64,000 nucleotides of DNA. Source: Allobosea sp. GTDB taxonomy: Bacteria > Pseudomonadota > Alphaproteobacteria > Rhizobiales > Beijerinckiaceae. The notes beneath the pieces are model-generated. The model worked only from the letters and a program-made list of their open reading frames with translations. It was not told the origin of the DNA and did not search any database. Below are positions 20,361 through 31,003 of the stretch, in pieces. The position numbers and the translations under genes are program-made. Numbering within the stretch: position 1 is the stretch's first letter; every line of letters starts with the position of its first letter. The stretch spans positions 124,001 through 188,000 of the forward strand of contig NZ_JAFKFX010000027.1 of assembly GCF_017308075.1 (NCBI RefSeq), read 5' to 3'.

Positions 20361-20528
20361 GCCGGCAACCCGCAGGGTGCGTGGCGGGACTTCGCGGCTT
20401 GCCGGTTGCCCAAACGGCGCCAAGCGTCTATGTGCAGCGCAACTAACCCCATTGTCCATTCACGCTCAGGCTGCGCCGGCCGGGAAATCCCAGTCGGCTC
20501 GCGGTCGTCAACCGAGGCCGCTTTCCGC

Positions 20529-22352
<1,824 letters not shown>

Positions 22353-22380
22353 CGGGCTCGCGCCCATATGACAGCATCGG

Positions 22381-22413
22381 CGGCCCGGGCACTCGTCCGG
22401 GCCGCATTTTTTT
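22381..22413 (+). terminator. Intrinsic terminator after typA
   Basis: An 8 bp G/C stem (CGGCCCGG ... CCGGGCCG) with a short loop is followed by CATTTTTTT. Stem plus T-tract is a textbook rho-independent terminator directly downstream of typA. Confidence 0.9.
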
Positions 22414-22503
22414 GGCCCTGGCTCCGGCTTGTGCGTAAACGGTTCTACAACAGCGTTCTCGCGCCGCCGGAACCGGGCCGGCGCGCGGTTTCGGGAGGCC
22501 TGC

Positions 22504-24069
22504 TTGTCCAGGGTCTGGAAGTACATCCTGCGGCACCGCATCAGCATCCAGGATCTGGGCATGGTCCTGGCCGTGGTGCTCGTGCTCACCTATGTCGCCT
22601 ATGCGGTCGATATCTTCGTGACGCAGGGCGGCGCAGCGACGGGGCAGAGGGCGATCGAGCTCGACGAGGCGCTGCTGATCGGCGCCGTTCTGGCGGTGGG
22701 TCTGCTGATCTTCGCGGCGCGCCGATATCGCGAACAGAAGCGCGAGATGGCCCGGCGCATCGCGGCCGAGGGCCGGGCGCGCGCGCTCGCCTATCAGGAT
22801 CCGCTCACCGGGCTGGCGAACCGCCGGCAGTTCGAGGAGGCGCTGGCGAGGGCGGCCGCCTCGCCGCCGGCACAGGGGCAGGTGCACGCGGTCTATCTGC
22901 TCGACCTGAACGGCTTCAAGCAGATCAACGACACCTATGGCCACGGCACCGGAGACGAGCTGTTGCTGATCGTGGCGGAACGCCTGCTGCGCTCGGTCCG
23001 CGAAGGCGACTTGGTGGCGCGTCTCGGCGGCGACGAGTTCGTGCTGCTGGCGCAGCACCTGATGGGGCTGGAATCCAGCGCCAATATCGCGCTGCGCGTC
23101 ATCGACAACCTGGCCGAGCCGATCGTGATCGGCAGGGTCGAGCACCGCGTCGCGACCGGAATCGGCATCGCGTTCCTGCCGGACGACGCGCAGACGGCGC
23201 CCGAGGTGCTGCGCAAGGCCGATCTCGCCCTCTATCGTGCCAAGGGCGAACGCCGCTCCGCCTTCCGCTTCTTCGAGGAAGACATGGACCGGCTGGTGCG
23301 CCAGCGGCAGCAGATCGAACGGGAACTGCGCGAGGCGCTGCAGCAGGACCAGATCCGGCCCCGCTTCCGCCCATCGATCGATCTCGCCAGCGGCAGGGTG
23401 ACCGGGTTCGAAGCGGTGCCGAGCTGGGTGGTTGCGGGCAGCGAGCGTTTCTCACCCGAGCGCTTCCTGCCGGTCGCCGAGGAAACCGGGCTGATCCACC
23501 AGCTTGCCGGGCGCGTCCTCGCCATCGCCTGCCAGGCTGCGCGCGAATGGCCCGACGACATCGTCCTTTCGGTCGACATCCTGCCGGCCCAGCTCAAGAA
23601 CCGCACATTGAGCGACAATGTCCTTGCGGCGATCCGGGCTGCGGGGCTGCCGCCATCGCGACTGGAGGTCGACATCTCGGAAAGCGCGATCGTGCATGAC
23701 CTGCATGCCGCGAAAGCGGCCCTGGGTGCGCTGCGGCAGGCAGGCGTGCGGGTCGCGCTCGACAATTTCGGCACGGGCTACTCGAACCTCTACCACATCC
23801 GGGAGTTCGGCTTCGACAAGGTGAAGATCGACCGCCGCCTGATCTCCAACATGCAGGACAAGGAGGCGGCGAGCATGGTGCGGGCGCTCGCCGGCTTGGG
23901 GCAAGGCCTCGGCGTGGTGGTGAGCGCCGGTGGGGTCTCGGGTGCGGCGGGCGATGCTGCGCTGCTTGCGTCCGGCATCCGGGAAGGGCAGAGCGCCTCG
24001 CCATTGCTGTCGGCCGACGCCGCGCGCGTGCTGGCGCAGCAGGAGCCGTCTCCGGCCAGCGCGCTGTGA
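22504..24069 (+). CDS. GGDEF-EAL protein with intact GGDEF and degenerate EAL domain
   Basis: This 521-residue membrane protein has two hydrophobic helices in the first 90 residues, then a GGDEF domain and an EAL domain. The cyclase half is intact: RLGGDEFVLLA, with an inhibitory RxxD site (REGD) five residues before GGDEF. The phosphodiesterase half is damaged. EAL reads EAV, the metal-binding DDFG is DNFG, and the conserved VAEGVE region reads VVSAGGVSG, losing its glutamate. It should make c-di-GMP but not degrade it. TTG 22504 is the chosen start because GGGAGG ends 5 bases upstream; no ATG gives the first helix. Confidence 0.88.
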   Translation: MSRVWKYILRHRISIQDLGMVLAVVLVLTYVAYAVDIFVTQGGAATGQRAIELDEALLIGAVLAVGLLIFAARRYREQKREMARRIAAEGRARALAYQDPLTGLANRRQFEEALARAAASPPAQGQVHAVYLLDLNGFKQINDTYGHGTGDELLLIVAERLLRSVREGDLVARLGGDEFVLLAQHLMGLESSANIALRVIDNLAEPIVIGRVEHRVATGIGIAFLPDDAQTAPEVLRKADLALYRAKGERRSAFRFFEEDMDRLVRQRQQIERELREALQQDQIRPRFRPSIDLASGRVTGFEAVPSWVVAGSERFSPERFLPVAEETGLIHQLAGRVLAIACQAAREWPDDIVLSVDILPAQLKNRTLSDNVLAAIRAAGLPPSRLEVDISESAIVHDLHAAKAALGALRQAGVRVALDNFGTGYSNLYHIREFGFDKVKIDRRLISNMQDKEAASMVRALAGLGQGLGVVVSAGGVSGAAGDAALLASGIREGQSASPLLSADAARVLAQQEPSPASAL

Positions 24070-24126
24070 CCGGTGCCGTCATCCTCGCGTTCCGGCTGAT
24101 CGCCAAACCCGCTATCGCGCTAGCTG

Positions 24127-24158
24127 GCCGCGCGCCACATTGGCGGCGCGCGGGGTTT
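24127..24158 (+). terminator. Intrinsic terminator after the GGDEF-EAL gene
   Basis: A perfect 9 bp stem (CCGCGCGCC ... GGCGCGCGG) with an 8-base loop is followed by GGTTTTC. It lies between the GGDEF-EAL gene and the convergent stress-protein gene. The T-tract is short but the stem is strong. Confidence 0.65.
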
Positions 24159-24212
24159 TCGACATGGCTCGGTCAGGCGAGACCCGGCTGACCGGGGCGC
24201 CGCCGCGCGGGC

Positions 24213-25052
24213 TCAGTGGCTCATCAGCAGCGGCCGCGAGCTGGACTTCAGCAGCGACTGGGTGACGCCACCGAGAATCCATTCGCGCAGCCGCGAATGC
24301 TTGTAGGCGCCGCAGACGATCAGATCGGCGTCGAACTCCGCGGCGGCCATGCGGATCGCCTCGGCGACGTCCTGGCCGGCCGACAGGGCGACATTGCGGA
24401 CACTGACAGCGGCGCCGTGCCGTGACAGATGCGGCGCCAATTCCGCCCCGGCGACGTATTTCGACAGGTCCTTCTCGCCGGTGACCGAGAGGATCTCGAC
24501 CTCCGCCCCGGCCAGGAATGGGCGAACCTCCGCCACCGTCCGGGCAGCGGTCGCGCTGCCGTCCCAGGCGATCAGGATGCGACCGCAGGCGAAGCGCTCG
24601 ACCTCCGGCGGCACGATGATCACCGGCCGGCCCGAGTCGAACAGGGCGGCTTCGATCAGGCCGCGATCGCGCTCGGCGGCGTCCTTCTCGAGGTCGAGCA
24701 CGCTGAGATCATGGACACGGGCCTGGCCGACCAGGCGCCCGCCGAGCTCGGCATAGATTAGTTCCGGCGTCTCGACCGTACTGGTCACGCCGGCGAGCCC
24801 GGCGCTGGTCCGGGCGAGCTCCGCGAAACGCTTCGCCAGCGAGGTGATCCGGCGGTTCTCGGCGGCGACGAAGGCCGTGCCGAAATCGCCGATCAGCGTG
24901 CCGGGGACATTGTAGCGCATCGCCGCCGCCTGGACGGTCAGATGCGCGCCGGCCTGCTGCGCGAGCGACAGAGCATAGCCGAGCGCCGCCTCGCGCTCGC
25001 CCTCGCCTTCTTCCGTATAGGCGGTGAAGACGCTCTTGATCATCGGGGCCAT
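24213..25052 (-). CDS. Universal stress protein, tandem UspA domains
   Basis: This 279-residue cytoplasmic protein is made of two Usp-like halves. The N-terminal half (IKSVFTAYTEEGEGEREAALGYALSLAQQAGAHLTV) lacks a clear nucleotide motif. The C-terminal half (RILIAWDGSATAARTVAEVRPFL, then ADLIVCGAYKHSRLREWILGGVTQSLL) resembles the G-x2-G-x9-G(S/T) ATP-binding loop only loosely. Two-domain Usps bind ATP or AMP and are induced by starvation or redox stress. GGAG lies five bases before ATG 25052. It diverges from the neighbouring aldo/keto reductase across a 199 bp intergenic region. Confidence 0.87.
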   Translation of the reverse strand: MAPMIKSVFTAYTEEGEGEREAALGYALSLAQQAGAHLTVQAAAMRYNVPGTLIGDFGTAFVAAENRRITSLAKRFAELARTSAGLAGVTSTVETPELIYAELGGRLVGQARVHDLSVLDLEKDAAERDRGLIEAALFDSGRPVIIVPPEVERFACGRILIAWDGSATAARTVAEVRPFLAGAEVEILSVTGEKDLSKYVAGAELAPHLSRHGAAVSVRNVALSAGQDVAEAIRMAAAEFDADLIVCGAYKHSRLREWILGGVTQSLLKSSSRPLLMSH

Positions 25053-25251
25053 GGGATCTCCGGCTGTATCAGGGTTTGGTAAGCTTGTTCTAGCCGATCA
25101 TTTGGTCATTGCTTTGCGTTTGGTCAATTGCGCGCGCATCGGTGGATCGCAGCGACCTGCGCCTGGCGCGTCACCCCGTCCGCGCCGAACACGCTTGCCG
25201 CTTGCGCGCAGCTCTGGTCCTCTATGCGCAGCTATAAGGAGAGGAACCGCC

Positions 25252-26190
25252 ATGCTTACCCGCAATCTCGGCCGCTCGGGCCTGCGCGTCTCGCTCGTCG
25301 GGCTCGGCTGCAACAATTTCGGCGGGCGGATCGACCTTGAAGCGACGCGCAAGGTCGTCGATGCCGCCATCGAACACGGCATCACCCTGTTCGACACCGC
25401 CGACATCTACGGCAATCGCGGCGGCTCCGAGACCGCGCTCGGCGAGGTGCTCGGCGCCCGCCGCAAGCAGATCGTGCTCGCGACCAAGTTCGGCATGAAC
25501 ATGGATGAGGAGGGCCTCAAGAAGGGCGGCTCGCGCGCCTACATCATGAATGCGGTCGAGGATTCGCTGCGCCGGCTCAGGACCGACTGGATCGACCTCT
25601 ACCAGATTCACCGTCCCGATCCGCTGACGCCGATCGACGAGACCCTGCGCACGCTCGAGGATCTGATCCGCCAGGGCAAGGTGCGCTATATCGGCTGCTC
25701 GAACCTGCCGAGCTGGCAGGTCGCCGACGCTCATTGGACGGCGAAGACCCATGGCATCGAGGGCTTCGCCTCCTGCCAGGACGAGTACAGCCTGCTGGTG
25801 CGCGGCGCCGAGAAGGAGCTGATCCCGGCCGCCCGTCATTTCGGCATGGGCCTCCTGCCCTATTTCCCGCTCGCCAACGGCCTGCTCACCGGCAAGTACA
25901 GGCGCAACCAGCCGATGCCGGAAGGCGCCCGCATGACCCGTGAGGCACAGCGCGCCGGCGAGGTGCTGACCGAGGAGAACTGGCGCAAGACCGAGAAGCT
26001 CTCCGCCTTCTGCGAGAAGCACGGCAAGACCCTGGTCGAGCTCGCCTTCTCCTGGCTCGCCGGGCAGCCGGTGGTCTCCAGCGTGATCGCCGGCGCGACC
26101 CGGCCCGAGCAGATCGCCGCCAATGTGAAGGCGGCCGAATGGAAGCTCTCGGCCGAAGAGCTGGCGGAGATCGACCAGATCACCGCCTGA
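25252..26190 (+). CDS. Aldo/keto reductase
   Basis: This 312-residue NADPH-dependent enzyme is of the AKR11/13 type, like YghZ or general stress protein 69. It starts MLTRNLGRSGLRVSLVGLGCNNFGG. The tetrad is in LFDTADIYG (Asp, Tyr), LATKFGMN (Lys) and YQIHRPDP (His). GVSN is replaced by GCSNLPSWQ, and the cofactor end reads SVIAGATRPEQIAANV. ATG 25252 is supported by AAGGAGAGG seven bases upstream. It is unrelated at detail level to the other reductase at 8643. The physiological substrate is not known. Confidence 0.92.
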   Translation: MLTRNLGRSGLRVSLVGLGCNNFGGRIDLEATRKVVDAAIEHGITLFDTADIYGNRGGSETALGEVLGARRKQIVLATKFGMNMDEEGLKKGGSRAYIMNAVEDSLRRLRTDWIDLYQIHRPDPLTPIDETLRTLEDLIRQGKVRYIGCSNLPSWQVADAHWTAKTHGIEGFASCQDEYSLLVRGAEKELIPAARHFGMGLLPYFPLANGLLTGKYRRNQPMPEGARMTREAQRAGEVLTEENWRKTEKLSAFCEKHGKTLVELAFSWLAGQPVVSSVIAGATRPEQIAANVKAAEWKLSAEELAEIDQITA

Positions 26191-26353
26191 GCGCGAAGCC
26201 ATCGCCGCGTCGCGAGAGCGCCTCAAAGCCGCCCAATCGGGGGTGTGAAGCGTCAGCCCGTCGCCGCAGCAGCCGCCATGGCGCCGGAACCCGTTGACCG
26301 GCGCAAGCGGTTGTCAAATCGGTGCGCCTGGGCTTCCCTTGCGCGGCCTCTTC

Positions 26354-27592
26354 ATGGAGTCTCCTGCTCTCGTGTCCCGCATCGCCTCCTGCTTGGCGCT
26401 CGCCGTCTCGCTGCTCGCCTTGCCGGCAGTGGCGCAGGACAAGCCTGCGCCGGCACCGGAACCCATGCGGATCATGGCGGTCCGCAGCGCCGAACCGGGC
26501 TGCGAGCCGCATTGCCGCGAATGGCTCGCCGCCCAGGGCGCGATCACCAATGGCACGCTGGAAGAGCTGCGCCGCGCCCTCGCCGGGCTCGGCGGCCGCA
26601 AGCTGCCGATCCTGATCTATTCGACCGGCGGCACGGTCGAGGTCGCGATCGCCATGGGCGAGCTGATCCGCCAGCAAGGACTCGACATCGCGGTGGCGCG
26701 GACCGTGCTGAGCCAGCGCGGTCCGGCACTGGGCACCATCGACGAGCGCAGCCCGCTCTGCTCCTCGGCCTGCACCTTCGTCCTCGCCGGCGGCGTCAGG
26801 CGGATCATCCCGCCGCAATCGCGCATCGGCGTGCATCAGCAGACCATCGTCGAGACCGAGACGACGACGGTGCGCGACTACCAGATCGTGCGCCGTCGCG
26901 AGGGCGACCGCATCATCGAGACACGCGAGCTGGTCAAGGAGACCAAGGAACAGCGCACGGTCAAGCAGGAGCAGGCGACCGGCGAGATCGACGCCAAGAT
27001 CGCCCGCCATCTCGATGCGATGGGGCTCGACCGCTCCTTCCTGAAACTGACCGTGTCGACCCCGGCCGACACGATGCGCTATCTGCGCCCCGAAGAGATG
27101 CGCTCGACCACGATCGCGACGCAGATCGCACCGGCGACCGCGGTCTTCGCCGAGCAGCGTTCGGATGCCGCGCCCGGCCCGGCCGATCGCCGGATTGCCT
27201 CGGCGATCCTCGGCAATATCGGCTTCGGCCAGCATCGCGGCCGGGAGATCAGGCTGGAGTTCGCGGTCCGCGAGGGCAGCCGGCCCGGCGATGTCGGCCT
27301 CCGGATGCGGTTGCTCTCCGGCAATGCCCCGATCGCGACGCGGCTGCGCACCGTCACGATCGGCCTGCCCGACAGCGCGCCGATCGTCGCCAGCAACGAG
27401 GACAGCGCGCAGCCGGAAGGGCCGATGACCACCGAGATTTCGCGCGAGCGCCTCTGCCGCCTCGGCGATCTCGAGCAGATCGTGCTGCGGATCGACCCGC
27501 GCGAGGAGGACGCCTCGGCGAAGAGCTGGATCCAGACCGGCTCCGCCGCGGAGCTGTTGCTGGCGCCGGCGCTGCGCAACGCGATCTGCTGA
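26354..27592 (+). CDS. Periplasmic ClpP-like predicted protein (COG3904 type)
   Basis: This 412-residue protein has a signal peptide ending near LPAVAQ. The mature N-terminal half has a ClpP/crotonase-like fold signature: LPILIYSTGGTVEVAIAMGELIR, followed by SPLCSSACTFVLAGGVRR. The serine in SSACTF aligns with the nucleophile of ClpP-like enzymes and the STGG loop with the oxyanion region. The middle (EGDRIIETRELVKETKEQRTVKQEQ) is highly charged and probably helical. The C-terminal half shows no recognised domain. It may be a periplasmic protease-like protein, but activity is unproven. The start could instead be GTG 26372. Confidence 0.72.
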   Translation: MESPALVSRIASCLALAVSLLALPAVAQDKPAPAPEPMRIMAVRSAEPGCEPHCREWLAAQGAITNGTLEELRRALAGLGGRKLPILIYSTGGTVEVAIAMGELIRQQGLDIAVARTVLSQRGPALGTIDERSPLCSSACTFVLAGGVRRIIPPQSRIGVHQQTIVETETTTVRDYQIVRRREGDRIIETRELVKETKEQRTVKQEQATGEIDAKIARHLDAMGLDRSFLKLTVSTPADTMRYLRPEEMRSTTIATQIAPATAVFAEQRSDAAPGPADRRIASAILGNIGFGQHRGREIRLEFAVREGSRPGDVGLRMRLLSGNAPIATRLRTVTIGLPDSAPIVASNEDSAQPEGPMTTEISRERLCRLGDLEQIVLRIDPREEDASAKSWIQTGSAAELLLAPALRNAIC

Positions 27593-27731
27593 GCTGGACG
27601 CCAAGCCAGCAAGCGCGGACCAATAGGCCGCGACCCATTAAGCCGCGATCATTGGCCCTGCGTCCAACTTGCACGCGCAGAAGACGCCGCCGATAGTCAG
27701 CTGGTCGCTGGCACCATGGCGGGGCTTCATC

Positions 27732-29399
27732 GTGTCGTTCATCGCGCAACCGGTCGTCGCCCTGTTCGTGTCGCTGGCGCTCGGCCATCTCATCGGCAAG
27801 ATCAGGATCGGCTCGGTGGAAATCGGCGGCGTCTGCGGCACGTTGTTCGTCGCGCTGGCGATCGGGCAGCTCGGCGTCACCATCAGCCCCGACCTGAAGA
27901 ACGTCGCCTTCGCGCTGTTCATCTTCGCGCTCGGCTTCACGGCCGGGCCGCAATTCTTCAACAATATCCGCGGCGGCTGGCGCTACGGCATCCTGTCCTT
28001 CGTCGAGGTGGGCACGGTGCTGCTGCTGCTCGCAGCGGCGATCCTGGTGTTCGGCCTCGATGCCGGCACGACCTCGGGGCTCTTCGCCGGCTCGGCCACC
28101 GAATCCGCCGTGCTCGGCACCGCCTCGGAGGCCATGACGCGCCTTGCCCTGCCTGTCGCCGAAATCGAGCGCCTGCAGGGCAATATGGCGACCGCCTACA
28201 GCATCACCTATCTGTTCGGACTCGTCGCCATCGTCGTCTTCACCACGCAGATCGGCCCGCTCCTGCTCGGGATCAATGTGCGCGAGGCTTCGGCTGCGCT
28301 TGCCCGCGAGCTCGGCGCCGATGACGATACCGCGAAGGAAAACGGCGTGCCGGAGATCGTCTCGCGCGGTTTCCGCGCCGGCGCGATCGGCGGAAGCAGC
28401 GTCGGCGCCTTCGAGAACACTGTCAACGGGGTCGTCACCATCACGCAGGTCGGGCGCAGCGGCAGCTTCGACAAGGCGACCACCGATACGATGCTGGAAG
28501 CCGACGACATCGTGCTGGTGGTCGGCCGGCGGCGCGCCGTGATCGCGATCAGCGAGCGGCTCGGAGCCGAGGTGCCAATGCCGCCCGGCGCCAATGCTCC
28601 GCTGGTCGAGCGCGAGGTGGTTCTGACCCGGCAAGAGGTCCGCGGCCGCAGGATCCGCGACCTGCGCCGGCTTGCCAGTGCCGAATTGCGGCGCGGCGTC
28701 TTCATCTCGCGGATCCGCCGGCTCGGCCAGAACATCCCCGCCTTGCCGGGCACCATCCTGGAACAGGGCGACATCCTGACCCTGTACGGTACGGAGGATG
28801 CGATCGCCCGCGCCGGCCCGGAACTCGGCCATCTGCTCTCGCCCAGCGCGGCGACCGATTTCGTCATGCTCGGGCTCGGCATCGTCGCCGGGCTCCTGCT
28901 CGGCGAGCTCAGCCTGAAGATCGGGGCGCTCGACCTCACCCTCGGCACGGGCGGCGGGGCGCTGGTCTCCGGCCTGGTCTTCGGCTGGCTGCACATGCAC
29001 CGGCCGCAGAGCGGCGCGATCCCGTCCGAGGCCGCCGCCTTCATGAAGGATTTCGGGCTGGCGACCTTCATCGCCGCGGTCGGGCTTTCGGTCGGGCCGG
29101 ACGCCTTCGCCCTGCTCAAGCAATACGGGCTCGTCCTGCCGGTGCTCTCCGTCCTGGTCTCGGCCCTGCCGGCGGTGGCCTCGCTCTATATCGGCCATTA
29201 TCTGCTCAGGATCGAGGGGCCGATCCTGCTCGGCGCCATTGCCGGCCAGCATTGCAGCACGCCCTCGATCAGCGCCCTGGTCTCGCTCGCCGGCAACTCG
29301 ATCCCGGTGATCGGCTACACCGTGACCTATGCGATCTCGAACGTGCTGCTACCGCTGATGGGGCCTGTCGTGGTCGCCATGGCCGGGCTGATCGGCTGA
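27732..29399 (+). CDS. AspT/YidE/YbjL-type exchanger with two RCK_C domains
   Basis: This 555-residue inner-membrane transporter belongs to the aspartate:alanine exchanger family. The N-terminal membrane block (about five helices) contains FALFIFALGFTAGPQFF and GLFAGSATESAVLG. Two TrkA_C-like regulatory domains follow in the middle (TMLEADDIVLVVGRRRAVIAI and GTILEQGDILTLYGTEDAI). The C-terminal membrane block repeats the signature as LATFIAAVGLSVGPDAFALL and GAIAGQHCSTPSISALV. The duplicated layout is diagnostic. The substrate could be aspartate/alanine or a related anion. GTG 27732, with GGGG upstream, was preferred over a TTG at 27669. Confidence 0.87.
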   Translation: MSFIAQPVVALFVSLALGHLIGKIRIGSVEIGGVCGTLFVALAIGQLGVTISPDLKNVAFALFIFALGFTAGPQFFNNIRGGWRYGILSFVEVGTVLLLLAAAILVFGLDAGTTSGLFAGSATESAVLGTASEAMTRLALPVAEIERLQGNMATAYSITYLFGLVAIVVFTTQIGPLLLGINVREASAALARELGADDDTAKENGVPEIVSRGFRAGAIGGSSVGAFENTVNGVVTITQVGRSGSFDKATTDTMLEADDIVLVVGRRRAVIAISERLGAEVPMPPGANAPLVEREVVLTRQEVRGRRIRDLRRLASAELRRGVFISRIRRLGQNIPALPGTILEQGDILTLYGTEDAIARAGPELGHLLSPSAATDFVMLGLGIVAGLLLGELSLKIGALDLTLGTGGGALVSGLVFGWLHMHRPQSGAIPSEAAAFMKDFGLATFIAAVGLSVGPDAFALLKQYGLVLPVLSVLVSALPAVASLYIGHYLLRIEGPILLGAIAGQHCSTPSISALVSLAGNSIPVIGYTVTYAISNVLLPLMGPVVVAMAGLIG

Positions 29400-29447
29400 G
29401 CAGCCCGGCGACGGCTTTGCGGCGCGCTCAGCGCCTCGTTTGGCGCC

Positions 29448-30818
29448 TCACTTGGCGGCGAGCAGTTCCTTGACCTCGATCAGCACCAGCTCGTTGTCGT
29501 CGGCCTTCTTCGGGTCGCGCGACGAGGAGAAGGGCAGGTTGTTGTCGTTGCCGACGACGATGATGCCCTTGGCGAGATCGACCACGTCGACATTCTCGAT
29601 GGTGAAGAAGGGGAAGGGCAGCACGCCGTCGATGGCGCCCAGCTTCGCCTTCTTGTCGGGATCGGCAATCTTCATCAGGTCGACATGGCCGATCTTGCGC
29701 ACGGCCTTGCCGACATTGGCGTCGTTCATCTCGATCTTGACGATGCGCTTGAACTTGGCGAGGTCGTGGAAGCAGTCCGGGCCCTTCTGGCCGGCAGCGC
29801 AGGCCTTGTCGGCGCTGCCTTCGCCGTTATCCCTTTCGATGATCAGCGCTGTAGTGCTGTCGATCATGTTGAAGTCGCCGATGGCGAGGCCCTTCTGCTC
29901 GAGCGGGAAGAACCAGGACCGGCCGGTCCACTTCTCGTTCTGCACGTCGAATTCGAGGATGCGCAGCACTTCCTTGCCGTCGAGCTCCTCATTGCCCTTG
30001 GTCTCGGCGTTCCAGAGCGGGCCTTCGAGCAGCGGATAGAGGAAACGACCATCCGGCGACTGCGCCATGCCCTCATAGCCCTTGGAGCGGCGGACATTGA
30101 ACGCGACCGGCAGGTTCGGGGCAGCCGGCGTGGTGACGGCGAAATGGTCGGGCGAGCGGGCCGGCTTGCCGTCGATGAGCGTCTCGAACACCGCCTCGAC
30201 CTTGCCGCTCTGGTCGACGCGGATGAGATAGGGGCCGAACTCCTCGGCGATCCAGATCTTGTCGCCGATCGGCTGGATCGATTCCGGATCGAAATCGGCG
30301 CCGGTCAGGTAGCGCTTCTCGGTGCCCTCATTGGCGATGCGGAACGGCACCTTCTTGTCGGAGTCGTGCAGGAAGGTGGTGGCGCTGCGCTCGATCTTGC
30401 CGCCCTCGAAATCGGCCTTGAGGCGGTGGAAGAACAGCATCGCGTCCGGTGAGTTCGCCTTGGCGCCGAAGCCGTTATCGGTCAGCACCAGGAACTCGCC
30501 ATTGCCCAGCGAGCGGATGCCGGAGAAGCCCTGCACCGGCTGGCCGGCGAAGGGGGTGGAGAGGCCGGTCGGGCGTCCGCCCGAGGTGCCCATCACCGAG
30601 CCGACCTGCTCGACGCGCTTGCCGGGCGTGACGAACTTGCCGGAGACCTTGAGATCGGCCGGCGCATCGGCCGGGGCCGGGATGATGGTGTTGGCCGGCA
30701 GCAGGGCATGGCCGACCAGCTTGGCCGGGAACTCCTTCGAGCCTCCCTGGGACGCATCCTGAGCGCCGGCGAGCATGGTGGACGAGAGAAGCAGGACGGC
30801 AGCGAGGCGCAGACGCAT
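29448..30818 (-). CDS. Esterase-like activity of phytase family protein, secreted
   Basis: This 456-residue exported protein has a signal peptide (MRLRLAAVLLLSSTMLAGAQ). The body is a beta-propeller-like phytase-family esterase domain (PF13449): GFSGIRSLGNGEFLVLTDNGFGAKANS, ADFDPESIQPIGDKIWIAEEFGPYLIRV, SKGYEGMAQSPDGRFLYPLLEG and IDSTTALIIERDNGEG. Acidic residues in these stretches resemble calcium sites of phytase-like propellers. Family members occur with phosphate-scavenging functions, but the actual ester is unknown. ATG 30818 is preceded by GGAGTCCTCC. Confidence 0.88.
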   Translation of the reverse strand: MRLRLAAVLLLSSTMLAGAQDASQGGSKEFPAKLVGHALLPANTIIPAPADAPADLKVSGKFVTPGKRVEQVGSVMGTSGGRPTGLSTPFAGQPVQGFSGIRSLGNGEFLVLTDNGFGAKANSPDAMLFFHRLKADFEGGKIERSATTFLHDSDKKVPFRIANEGTEKRYLTGADFDPESIQPIGDKIWIAEEFGPYLIRVDQSGKVEAVFETLIDGKPARSPDHFAVTTPAAPNLPVAFNVRRSKGYEGMAQSPDGRFLYPLLEGPLWNAETKGNEELDGKEVLRILEFDVQNEKWTGRSWFFPLEQKGLAIGDFNMIDSTTALIIERDNGEGSADKACAAGQKGPDCFHDLAKFKRIVKIEMNDANVGKAVRKIGHVDLMKIADPDKKAKLGAIDGVLPFPFFTIENVDVVDLAKGIIVVGNDNNLPFSSSRDPKKADDNELVLIEVKELLAAK

Positions 30819-30913
30819 GGAGGACTCCGGGTTGGGAAGAGCGGAAGGCCCCCGCTTCGCGCCCGGAGTTTGCAGCCGCGCGACAGCGGCGTGACGCTGG
30901 CGCGACAGTTTTT

Positions 30914-31002
30914 GAGCATTTCCCTGAAACACGGAAATGCTCGATCTCTTTTCAGATCGCATTTTCTTCACGCGAACCGGTGTCCACTTCGCTCGAAAAT
31001 GC
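30914..31002. repeat. Double-hairpin dispersed repeat, copy 2
   Basis: A first palindrome GAGCATTTCC...GGAAATGCTC (30914-30942) is followed by a GATCTCTTTTCAGATC mini-hairpin. Next comes a 44 bp unit (30959-31002) identical to that at 16480-16523. It ends one base before the stop codon of the restriction-modification gene. Together with the 9550 copy, every copy in the window lies directly behind a minus-strand gene and in the same orientation. Confidence 0.88.
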
Positions 31003-31003
31003 T

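Noticed and set aside
18471-20459. A 662-codon minus-strand frame opposite the TAXI-type gene
   Set aside because: Shadow of trpF's upstream region and the plus-strand genes; no recognisable motifs.
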